Shown piece by piece: positions 8,188 through 14,191 of a stretch of 17,956 bases of DNA (positions are counted from its first letter, which is position 1; each line of letters starts with the position of its first letter). Below the pieces are notes generated by a model. It was not told the origin of the DNA and did not search any database. It worked only from the letters and a program-made list of their open reading frames with translations. The position numbers and the translations under genes were made by a program. Source of the DNA: Kangiellaceae bacterium (GTDB lineage: Bacteria; Pseudomonadota; Gammaproteobacteria; Enterobacterales; Kangiellaceae); NCBI GenBank assembly GCA_030148365.1, contig JASBTO010000100.1, forward strand, positions 1 to 17,956, in the 5' to 3' direction.

Positions 8188-8884
8188 CTTTATTCTCCAC
8201 CTCGCTTGGCCAGGGAAAATCCTGGGAAATTGTTTCGGCATTTCTGCCTTTGGTTGCGGCAATCACCCGGACTCCGGTCGGTCGAAACCCTTCCGGTAAT
8301 TCCAGCGTGCCTTCGATCTTCTCAAGATATTTGAATTGAAACTGGGCATTCTTCTCAGAAAGCGCACCCAGATTGGCAAAATCCCTTTGCACGGTTTCAC
8401 CGTTTTCTTCTCCGATCAGCAGCAACGACACCTTGCCAGACACCCTTCTGCTCTGATCCCGCGCCTGATACAACAACAGACTGAATTGATAATGGCGCAC
8501 GTCGGTCGGCGTCAGTTTGAGCGCGCCGATCTGCAGTCCCTTGACGGATTGCTCCGGAGCCAGAACACTGCGATAAAACACCAGTTCCTTTTCGATTTCG
8601 CGCATTTTCTTTTGCAGATGTACCATTTCCTGCCTGGAGGCCGCCGCGGTTGCTACCTCGATATTCAGGGTCTGTTGCAGATGCTGGATCCGTTCACCGG
8701 CTTTGGCCAGCTGCTGTTCCAGCTTGCTGTTCTCCTGCTCGGTCGCGTAACCAGCGTCCGACTGATACATGCGCAGCAAGTAGCCGCTGATAAAGGCGAT
8801 CGTGGCAAATGCCAGAGTCGTCAGCAGGATCCCCCAGTACCATCCCGGGGTCCGCCTTTTTGAAATCACGTAATCGGGTTTCAT
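8162..8884 (-). CDS. DUF6776-like membrane coiled-coil protein
   Basis: Protein of 240 residues with no assigned biochemical function. A short cytoplasmic tail (MKPDYVISKRRTPG) precedes one membrane segment (about 15-37, rich in Leu/Phe/Ala/Ile). A long heptad-like coiled coil follows (about 48-105, ENSKLEQQLAKAGERIQHLQQ and then HLQKKMREIEKELVFY). The C-terminal domain of about 130 residues is beta-rich by appearance (VRHYQFSLLLYQ, GKVSLLLIGEE, GTLELPEGFRPTGVRV). This plan matches the DUF6776 family, which I recall being encoded beside bactofilin and erpA in many gammaproteobacteria. The 26-nt overlap with the bactofilin gene suggests a stoichiometric partner, perhaps a transmembrane link for the filament; that role is inference. 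The ATG at 8884 has no clear ribosome site. Confidence 0.85.
   Translation of the reverse strand: MKPDYVISKRRTPGWYWGILLTTLAFATIAFISGYLLRMYQSDAGYATEQENSKLEQQLAKAGERIQHLQQTLNIEVATAAASRQEMVHLQKKMREIEKELVFYRSVLAPEQSVKGLQIGALKLTPTDVRHYQFSLLLYQARDQSRRVSGKVSLLLIGEENGETVQRDFANLGALSEKNAQFQFKYLEKIEGTLELPEGFRPTGVRVIAATKGRNAETISQDFPWPSEVENKDVGQKSKT
8185..8201 (-). promoter_or_regulatory. Ribosome site deciding the bactofilin start
   Basis: GGTGGAG (8201-8195, minus) with a 7-nt gap to ATG (8187-8185). It lies inside the coding sequence of the upstream gene. Confidence 0.7.
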
Positions 8885-8932
8885 AAAAATCAGACAGTTA
8901 AGTCAATCTCGCATTGTGGTAACGGCCGGGAT

Positions 8933-8961
8933 TTCTTATCATGGTAACCTTAATCAGGCAA
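8933..8961 (-). promoter_or_regulatory. Promoter candidate for the DUF6776-bactofilin operon
   Basis: Minus strand: TTGCCT (8961-8956), 17-bp spacer, TAAGAA (8938-8933). The -35 lies within an inverted repeat (TCAGGC-AAC-GCCTGA, 8954-8968), which could be an operator. Moderate match only. Confidence 0.4.
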
Positions 8962-9036
8962 CGCCTGAATCACCAGGCCAGCTCTCATTCATTCCCCAAA
9001 CCGCGGCGTATCCGAATTCAGCCACACGGAGACTTA

Positions 9037-9065
9037 TTGTAGCCACAAAATGACCTGCGTTAAAA
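9037..9065 (+). promoter_or_regulatory. Weak promoter candidate for the CLC gene
   Basis: TTGTAG (9037-9042), 17-bp spacer, TTAAAA (9060-9065), 27 bp before the start codon. Spacing is right but the hexamers are weak matches. Confidence 0.3.
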
Positions 9066-9092
9066 ACCACTGGTTCACAACGGGTTGGCCTG

Positions 9093-10868
9093 ATGACGCC
9101 GATTGACCGCCTGCGCCTGCGGCTGGGCGGCTTCGACGCACTTTATCTCATGGCGATTATGGGCCTGCTGTGCGGCCTGCTCGCCGGTCTGGCGATTGTT
9201 CTGTTCCGGCTGTTCATCGAAAGCGGCATCGTACTCTGGCACACCGATCACAAAGGTGCCAGTGATTTTGAAACCATGGACTGGCATATCCGCATGGTCC
9301 TGCCGATGGTCGGCGGACTCGTGGTCGGTTTGTTGCTCCAGCAACTGCAAAAACAGACCCGTCAGGTCGGGGTCTCCCATGTTCTCGAGCGGCTGGCCTA
9401 TCATCAGGGTTACATGTCCTGGAAAAATGCCGTCGTGCAGTTTCTGCTCGGCGGCCTGACCATCGCCTCGGGCCAGTCCGTCGGCCGCGAAGGTCCGGGT
9501 ATCCATCTCGGCTCCGCCAGTGGCAGTCTGTTGGGCCAGAAAATGCGATTGCCCAATAACAGTATTCGCGTGCTGGTGGCTTGTGGCGCAGCGGCGGCGA
9601 TCTCGGCGAGCTTCAATACACCGCTGGCAGGTGTAATTTTCGCCATGGAAGTGGTGGTCATGGAATACACCACGGCGAGTTTCGTGCCGGTGATCCTCTC
9701 GTCGGTGTCAGCGGCGCTGGTCAGCCGGGTCTTTTTCGGCGCCGAGCACTCCTTCAATGTTCCCCATTACAATATCCAGTCACTTTGGGAGATGCCCTAC
9801 TTCATTTTGATGGGACTGCTGGCCGGCTGTATCGCGTCGGTGTTCATCGTCGGCACCCGCAAGGTCACCGAAGCTTCTGCCAAGTGGTCGATCTGGGTGA
9901 AAACCACCATGGCCGGAACCTTTGTCGGCCTGCTGTCGTTTATAGTGCCGGAAGTCATGGGTATCGGTTACGACACGGTCAACGATGCTCTGGAGGGTAA
10001 TCTCGCTCTGAAGGTTCTCGGCCTCTGCGTGCTCGGCAAGCTGGCTGCGACCATCGTCTGTTCCGGACTGTCCCTGCCCGGGGGAACCATTGGCCCGTCC
10101 ATCTTTATCGGCGCTACCTTTGGTGGGACCATGGGTGTGCTGGGTGCCATGGCGGCGCCCGACTACGCAAGCTACGAAGGCTTTTATGCCATGATTGGCA
10201 TGGCCACCATGATGGGGGCGGTGCTGCAGGCGCCCCTCGCCGCGCTGATGGCCCTGCTCGAGTTGACCAACAATCCCAATGTCATTTTTCCGGGCATGCT
10301 GGCCGTCATTGTCGCCACTCTGGTGGTCAGCCAGGTGTTCAAGCTGCCGTCCATTTTCCAGAGTCAGATGCGAGCCCGGGGCCTGGATCTGTCAGTCAGC
10401 CCGCTTACCCAAATCCTCAGGCGTGTCGGTGTCGCCGGGGTCATGGAGCGCAAGGTCGCGACCCTGCCCAGATACCTGAGCCGCGAAGCCGCCAGGGAAG
10501 AACTGGAAAAGGCTCCCCGCTGGATCCTCATCGAAGAGGAAGAAGGTATCAAGGCCCTGATGGAGGCTTCCGATCTGGCCCGCTACATGGCCGAGTCAGA
10601 GACCACTGAAGAGCAAGAAAGCAGTGAAGAAGTCGCGCCGGAGACTGACGGGGAAGTGGAGGATCTCGACCTGATCGCCATGCCTGCGCAGCGTCTGGAA
10701 CTGACTTCCGTAATTTTGCAGGCGACCCTCGAGGAAGCCCTCAATGCCATGCAAAGCAAGAATACTTCAGCCGCCTATGTTTACCGGACCCTGCCCACGG
10801 GCCAGCCCCGGATCTATGGCGTTATTACCCGGGAAATGATCAATGCTCACTACACGGTTTCCAAATAG
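9093..10868 (+). CDS. CLC-family anion channel/transporter with degenerate CBS domains
   Basis: Integral membrane protein of 591 residues: a CLC core (about 15-435, many hydrophobic helices) and a cytoplasmic C-terminal region (about 440-591). The gating-glutamate motif GREGP is intact (E133), followed by GIHLGSASGS, and the helix motif FNTPLAGVIFAME (from 174) aligns without gaps to E. coli ClcA FNAPLAGILFIIE. Several other anion-pathway positions differ from ClcA. GSGIP is GVSHV (93-97), GxFxP is GTIGP (331-335), the pore tyrosine position is F422 (PSIFQSQ), and the internal proton glutamate E203 is V187. The C-terminus resembles a pair of CBS motifs (VMERKVATLPRYL..., and SVILQATLEEALNAMQSK...YGVITREMINAHY) separated by an acidic linker (about 500-530). 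Pseudomonas has similar proteins. Transport mode and selectivity are uncertain. hemJ follows after 2 nt. Confidence 0.9.
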   Translation: MTPIDRLRLRLGGFDALYLMAIMGLLCGLLAGLAIVLFRLFIESGIVLWHTDHKGASDFETMDWHIRMVLPMVGGLVVGLLLQQLQKQTRQVGVSHVLERLAYHQGYMSWKNAVVQFLLGGLTIASGQSVGREGPGIHLGSASGSLLGQKMRLPNNSIRVLVACGAAAAISASFNTPLAGVIFAMEVVVMEYTTASFVPVILSSVSAALVSRVFFGAEHSFNVPHYNIQSLWEMPYFILMGLLAGCIASVFIVGTRKVTEASAKWSIWVKTTMAGTFVGLLSFIVPEVMGIGYDTVNDALEGNLALKVLGLCVLGKLAATIVCSGLSLPGGTIGPSIFIGATFGGTMGVLGAMAAPDYASYEGFYAMIGMATMMGAVLQAPLAALMALLELTNNPNVIFPGMLAVIVATLVVSQVFKLPSIFQSQMRARGLDLSVSPLTQILRRVGVAGVMERKVATLPRYLSREAAREELEKAPRWILIEEEEGIKALMEASDLARYMAESETTEEQESSEEVAPETDGEVEDLDLIAMPAQRLELTSVILQATLEEALNAMQSKNTSAAYVYRTLPTGQPRIYGVITREMINAHYTVSK

Positions 10869-10870
10869 CC

Positions 10871-11296
10871 ATGCTCTGGATTAAGGCATTTCATCTCATC
10901 GCCATGGTGACCTGGTTTGCGGGGCTCTTCTATTTGCCCCGCCTGTTCGTCTATCACACCCAGGTAACCGACCCCGACAACAATGCCCGCTTCAAAACCA
11001 TGGAGCGAAAACTCTATCGCGCCATTACCACCCCCGGCATGGTGGTCACCGTTGCCCTCGGTGTCTGGCTGGTCGGTCTCTATGGTTGGGACTGGTTCCG
11101 GGTCAGCCACTGGTTCCATGCCAAGCTGGCCCTGGTAGTGCTGCTGATCGTCTTCCATTTTTACTGTGGCCGTCTGGTCCGGGATTTTGACCGGGATGAC
11201 AGCCGACATTCAGAAAGATTCTACCGGATCCTCAATGAAGTACCGGTGCTCCCTCTGGTTGGCATTATCATTCTCGCCGTGGTCAAACCTTTTTAA
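10871..11296 (+). CDS. hemJ: HemJ protoporphyrinogen IX oxidase
   Basis: Inner-membrane protein of 141 residues from the HemJ (TIGR00701/UPF0093) family, which oxidises protoporphyrinogen IX to protoporphyrin IX in bacteria without HemG or HemY. The N-terminus MLWIKAFHLIAMVTWFAGLFYLPRLFVYH is the family hallmark: it has conserved histidines at positions 8 and 29 and the WFAG..YLPRLFVYH block. Further hydrophobic segments run about 53-72, 83-100 and 122-138. The start codon is 2 nt after the CLC stop, without a clear separate ribosome site, so translation is probably coupled to the CLC gene. hemL, an early step of the same pathway, lies about 2.9 kb downstream. Confidence 0.92.
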   Translation: MLWIKAFHLIAMVTWFAGLFYLPRLFVYHTQVTDPDNNARFKTMERKLYRAITTPGMVVTVALGVWLVGLYGWDWFRVSHWFHAKLALVVLLIVFHFYCGRLVRDFDRDDSRHSERFYRILNEVPVLPLVGIIILAVVKPF

Positions 11297-11297
11297 G

Positions 11298-11316
11298 CCG
11301 GGGCGGTGACCGCCGG
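11298..11316. other. Hairpin between convergent hemJ and ybjQ-like genes
   Basis: GCCG and CGGC plus GGCGG-TGA-CCGCC can pair into an imperfect stem just after the hemJ stop. No T-run follows on the plus strand and only a poor one on the minus, so terminator function is doubtful. I see no better terminator in this 91-bp gap. Confidence 0.3.
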
Positions 11317-11387
11317 CCACTTGCAACCAGTCGAGCGCACCTGTCCCTGCACAGCTTTGGTTCAGTCTGGCTGACTTTTCCTGCTGC

Positions 11388-11726
11388 TCAGTCCGGGGCT
11401 TGTTCTCTCAGCACGACGGCCGTTCCGAAAGCCAGTAGTTCAGCAGCGTTGGGCGCTACCATCGAGGTTGTAAAACGAACACCGATCACGGCATTGGCGC
11501 CATAGCTCCGGGCCTCGGCCATCATCCGGTCAATGGCCTGCTCGCGGCTTTCCGCCAGCAGCTTGGTATATTCGTGGATCTCGCCACCGACAATATTCCG
11601 CAACGAGGCAAGTATGTCCCGCCCCAAATGCCGGGCCCGCACGGCATTGCCCCTGACAATGCCTACCACACGCTCAATGTCGCCTTCCGGCAGTTGCTCA
11701 ATGGTGAATATTTTCACTTCTTTCAT
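11388..11726 (-). CDS. YbjQ/UPF0145 (DUF74) family protein
   Basis: Small soluble protein of 112 residues, recognised from GIVRGNAVRARHLGRDILASLRNIVGGEIHEYTKLLAESREQAIDRM and the C-terminal GANAVIGVRFTTS...AELLAFGTAVVL. The family is often labelled 'heavy-metal-binding' from structural genomics and forms oligomers, but no clear function is established. This copy has no cysteine, which argues against thiol-based metal binding. GGAGGG lies 7 nt upstream of the ATG. The ATG overlaps the anti-sigma stop codon (ATGA), so it is the third gene of a coupled sigma / anti-sigma / ybjQ operon. A role in, or as an output of, that signalling system is inference. Confidence 0.9.
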   Translation of the reverse strand: MKEVKIFTIEQLPEGDIERVVGIVRGNAVRARHLGRDILASLRNIVGGEIHEYTKLLAESREQAIDRMMAEARSYGANAVIGVRFTTSMVAPNAAELLAFGTAVVLREQAPD

Positions 11727-12160
11727 AGTTGTACCCTCCGGTATTTGTCGCTCTTGCGGTCAATCAGTCGTTGCCTCAGCACCGAAAACAACAGTGCCGC
11801 ACCACCCGCGCCCATCAGGACAAGGATGACTTTCATGAACCAGGGTGTGTCGGCTTCGACCAGCACGACCACAAGCCAGACAACCGCCAGGAATGCTGCC
11901 CCGGCAATCAGAGCCAGCCACCCGAATCCGCGCAGCCATGCCGCGCCCGGATCCTGCATGATGCGAGCCAGTTGCTCCGTTTCCGGTTCGGGGTAGCGTA
12001 ACTGGCCTATGTCCTGCTGGACCTGTCTGAGTTCATTCCGGATTCGGGCACAGGCTTCGCAGCTTTCCAGGTGACGCAGCAATTGCTGCTGCTCCTGTTG
12101 GGTCAGTTCGTCGTCCAGGTAACCGGAAATCAGTTTCCGGACATGCTCACACTCAGCCAT
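11723..12160 (-). CDS. Zinc-finger membrane anti-sigma factor
   Basis: Anti-sigma factor of 145 residues. The N-terminal zinc-finger anti-sigma (ZAS/zf-HC2) domain has C4 and then H30-x3-C34-x2-C37 (HLESCEAC), the usual ligand set. This domain binds the cognate sigma factor in the cytoplasm. Two hydrophobic segments follow (about 81-101 and 109-128) with only a short connecting loop, so there is almost no periplasmic sensor domain. The signal is therefore likely read in the cytoplasm or membrane; that is inference. An in-frame ATG lies at 12181, but 12160 is chosen because GGAG lies 7 nt upstream (12171-12168) and the protein then starts MAECEHVRKLISGYLDDEL as usual. It overlaps the sigma gene end by 8 nt and the ybjQ-like start by 4 nt. 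Confidence 0.92.
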   Translation of the reverse strand: MAECEHVRKLISGYLDDELTQQEQQQLLRHLESCEACARIRNELRQVQQDIGQLRYPEPETEQLARIMQDPGAAWLRGFGWLALIAGAAFLAVVWLVVVLVEADTPWFMKVILVLMGAGGAALLFSVLRQRLIDRKSDKYRRVQL

Positions 12161-12686
12161 CAGTATTCTCCACTTCGCCATTCAGTTTGCCGGCGGCTGC
12201 AGGGGCGGGCAGGACCAGAATCTCCCGCAGGGCCATGCGTGCACGGTGGATTCGGGACATGACCGTACCGGGCGCAATCTCCAGAATCCGGGCAATTTGC
12301 GCGTAACTGAAGTTGTGGTAATCCCGCAACATAATCAATTCCCGCTGCGCCAATGGCAGCCGGGCCAGCGCCCCGCGAACCCGGGCAATATTACGAGCCT
12401 GCTCCAGGGACTGTGCCGGATCCGGCTCGTCGCTCAAAGGGGGCACGCTTTCCAGGGAATCTTCCGGGAAACGGCTCCGGTGTCGCAAACGATCCAGGGC
12501 GCGGTTGCGCACGACTTTGAAAAACCATGCGCTGCGTCCGGGCTCGCCGGCGGCAGGGGCACTGTCATGACTCAAGGCCTGTACAATGCCCTCCTGGACG
12601 ACATCCAGTGCATCAGCTTCGCGACCCAGCATTTGCAGGGCCATGACATAGGCCCGCTTGCCGAGTACCACCAGTTCCTCTGACAC
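12153..12686 (-). CDS. ECF-type RNA polymerase sigma factor
   Basis: Group 4 sigma factor of 177 residues with only sigma2 and sigma4 domains. Sigma2 (about 8-75) contains READALDVVQEGIVQAL and the -10 recognition helix region AWFFKVVRNRALDRLRHR. A linker rich in Pro/Asp/Glu (about 76-100) joins sigma4 (about 103-157), with LARLPLAQRELIMLRDYHNFSYAQIA and the helix-turn-helix APGTVMSRIHRARMALRE. It should direct polymerase to a small regulon under control of the adjacent anti-sigma factor. The start is GTG at 12686; AAGGAGG (12697-12691) lies only 4 nt upstream, a strong site with short spacing. A short Ala/Pro-rich tail carries no extra domain. The gene overlaps the anti-sigma gene. An ECF-like promoter candidate, possibly autoregulatory, lies upstream (12738-12765). 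Confidence 0.94.
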   Translation of the reverse strand: MSEELVVLGKRAYVMALQMLGREADALDVVQEGIVQALSHDSAPAAGEPGRSAWFFKVVRNRALDRLRHRSRFPEDSLESVPPLSDEPDPAQSLEQARNIARVRGALARLPLAQRELIMLRDYHNFSYAQIARILEIAPGTVMSRIHRARMALREILVLPAPAAAGKLNGEVENTDG

Positions 12687-12700
12687 CTTGCCTCCTTAAT

Positions 12701-12730
12701 CCGGGCCGGGTCCGGCATTATCCGGCCCGG
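12701..12730 (-). promoter_or_regulatory. GC-rich hairpin in the ECF sigma leader
   Basis: CCGGGCCGG (12701-12709) and CCGGCCCGG (12722-12730) are perfect 9-bp arms around a 12-nt loop that itself contains CCGG repeats. In the mRNA it ends 3 nt before the AAGGAGG ribosome site, so it could modulate translation start or mRNA stability. A DNA-level operator is the alternative. Confidence 0.5.
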
Positions 12731-12737
12731 TATACCC

Positions 12738-12765
12738 TTAACGGACCAGGGGAAGTTTTATTCCC
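12738..12765 (-). promoter_or_regulatory. ECF-type promoter candidate for the sigma operon
   Basis: Minus strand: GGGAAT (12765-12760), 16-bp spacer, CGTTAA (12743-12738), start expected near 12731. GGAA-type -35 and CGTT-type -10 elements with 16-17 bp spacing are typical of ECF sigma factors, many of which transcribe their own operons. No good sigma-70 promoter was seen in the same gap. Autoregulation is inferred. Confidence 0.45.
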
Positions 12766-12796
12766 GACTTTTTCCCGGGGTTGGCAAACCATTGGA

Positions 12797-12820
12797 TGCA
12801 GCCACCGGCCGGTGGCTGCA
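12797..12820. repeat. Perfect 24-bp palindrome
   Basis: The half-site TGCAGCCACCGG (12797-12808) is followed directly by its exact reverse complement (12809-12820). It lies 10 bp beyond the rubredoxin stop and 31 bp upstream of the ECF -35 candidate, both on the minus strand. No T-run follows on either strand, so it is either a stem that protects the rubredoxin mRNA end or an operator of the sigma operon. Confidence 0.6.
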
Positions 12821-12830
12821 GGAAAGCTTT

Positions 12831-13028
12831 CTAATCGACTTCGACCATTTCAAAATCTTCTTTGCCTACTCCGCAATCCGGGCAGTACCAGGTTTCAGGG
12901 ACATCCTGCCACCGGGTGCCGGGCTCAATGCCGTCTTCCGGCCAGCCCTCTGCTTCATCGTAGATAAAACCACACACCAGGCACATGAATTTACGGAAGG
13001 GTTGCTCCCGGGTCTGGGTTTGTTGCAT
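12831..13028 (-). CDS. Rubredoxin
   Basis: Small iron protein of 65 residues carrying one Fe(Cys)4 centre, a one-electron carrier. The two ligand pairs are CLVCG (16-20) and CPDCG (49-53), with the family core GFIYDEAEGWPEDGIEPGTRWQD split as usual between them. About 12 extra residues (MQQTQTREQPFR) precede the domain relative to minimal rubredoxins. The alternative start at M15 would remove the first strand, so the ATG at 13028 is preferred; GAGGAG lies upstream with short (3 nt) spacing. Partners could be an alkane monooxygenase, a rubredoxin reductase or an oxidative-stress reductase, none of which is in the window. It is divergent from pyrB. Confidence 0.93.
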   Translation of the reverse strand: MQQTQTREQPFRKFMCLVCGFIYDEAEGWPEDGIEPGTRWQDVPETWYCPDCGVGKEDFEMVEVD

Positions 13029-13110
13029 AAACTCCTCGCAAATAACTGAATTCGCGGCGCTATTGTACTGGAATCGGGCTCAGAAAAATACGGCACCGGG
13101 AACGCAACTT

Positions 13111-13119
13111 TGCTAGAAT
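13111..13119 (+). promoter_or_regulatory. Extended -10 promoter candidate for pyrB
   Basis: TGC-TAGAAT is an extended -10 (TGn plus a near-consensus hexamer at 13114-13119), 51 bp before the pyrB start. The -35 region (near 13091-13096) is a poor match, which extended -10 promoters tolerate. Confidence 0.45.
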
Positions 13120-13169
13120 TGCCGCCATTCCGGCAGACTACAGAGTGACGTCAGCGCAATCAGTCCGAT

Positions 13170-14180
13170 ATGAATTTTCCCGGCCAGCACATCATTTCCA
13201 TCGACCAGTTTGACCGCGACGCCGTTACCCGGGTCTTCGACGTCGCCGATCAGATGATCCCCTATGCCAGACGCCAGCGCATTACCCGGGTCCTTGAAGG
13301 AGCCATCCTCGGCAACATGTTTTTCGAACCCAGCACCCGCACTCGGGTGAGTTTCGGCAGTGCCTTCAATCTGCTCGGGGGTCAGGTGCGGGAAACCGTG
13401 GGCATGGACTCGTCATCCCTGTCCAAGGGAGAGTCCCTGCATGATACGGCCAAAGTCTTGTCCGGTTACAGCGACATCATTGTGATGCGCCACCCACAAG
13501 CCGGCTCGGTAGCGGAATTCGCCGCCGCCAGCCGGGTGCCGGTCCTCAATGGTGGCGATGGCGCCAATGAACACCCTACCCAGGCTCTGCTGGATCTTTA
13601 CACCATTCGTTCGGAGCTGGCGGGCAAGGGACGCGAACTGGCCGGCTTGCGCATCGCCATGGTCGGCGATCTCAAACACGGCCGCACGGTTCATTCCCTG
13701 TGTCGGCTACTGCAACTCTACAAGAATGTAAAACTCACCCTGATAGCACCGGACGCTCTGCAAATGCCCGAGCGCCTGCTGGAAAATGCCCGCGAGGCCG
13801 GGCTTTCGGTTCACACGACCTCGGCAATGGATGAAGGACTCCGGGAAGTGGATATCGTCTACCAGACCCGGCTGCAGGAAGAGCGATTTGCCGATCCGGA
13901 GGAAGCCCGTCGCTATCGGGGCGCCTTCCGGATAAATCAGTCCCTGTATAACCGTTTATGCCATCCGGATACCGTCCTGCTGCACCCGCTGCCCCGGGAT
14001 TCACGAGCCGATGCAAACGAACTCGATAATGACCTGAACGACAATCCCAACCTTGCCATCTTCCGACAGGCTGACAATGGCGTGCTCGTGCGCATGGCGC
14101 TCTTCGCGCTGGTGCTGGACATTGAAAAAGACATCAACAAACACGCCCGGGATCTGCACTGGTACACCCCTCAACGTTAA
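13170..14180 (+). CDS. pyrB: Aspartate carbamoyltransferase, catalytic subunit
   Basis: Condenses carbamoyl phosphate with L-aspartate to N-carbamoyl-aspartate, the committed step of pyrimidine synthesis, in the cytoplasm. It has 336 residues, somewhat longer than the 311 of E. coli. Active-site motifs are intact: STRTR (55-59) for carbamoyl phosphate, the SLSKGESL loop, MRHP, HPTQ, LKHGRTVHS, YQTRLQEERF for aspartate, and HPLPRDS. The N-terminal half binds carbamoyl phosphate and the C-terminal half aspartate. No pyrI regulatory subunit or dihydroorotase-like pyrC' gene is adjacent, so it may work as a free trimer or with partners encoded elsewhere. It starts at an ATG with a weak ribosome site, behind an extended -10 promoter candidate, and is 11 bp from hemL. 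No pyrimidine attenuator is evident in the leader. Confidence 0.94.
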   Translation: MNFPGQHIISIDQFDRDAVTRVFDVADQMIPYARRQRITRVLEGAILGNMFFEPSTRTRVSFGSAFNLLGGQVRETVGMDSSSLSKGESLHDTAKVLSGYSDIIVMRHPQAGSVAEFAAASRVPVLNGGDGANEHPTQALLDLYTIRSELAGKGRELAGLRIAMVGDLKHGRTVHSLCRLLQLYKNVKLTLIAPDALQMPERLLENAREAGLSVHTTSAMDEGLREVDIVYQTRLQEERFADPEEARRYRGAFRINQSLYNRLCHPDTVLLHPLPRDSRADANELDNDLNDNPNLAIFRQADNGVLVRMALFALVLDIEKDINKHARDLHWYTPQR

Positions 14181-14191
14181 CCGGATACCTT

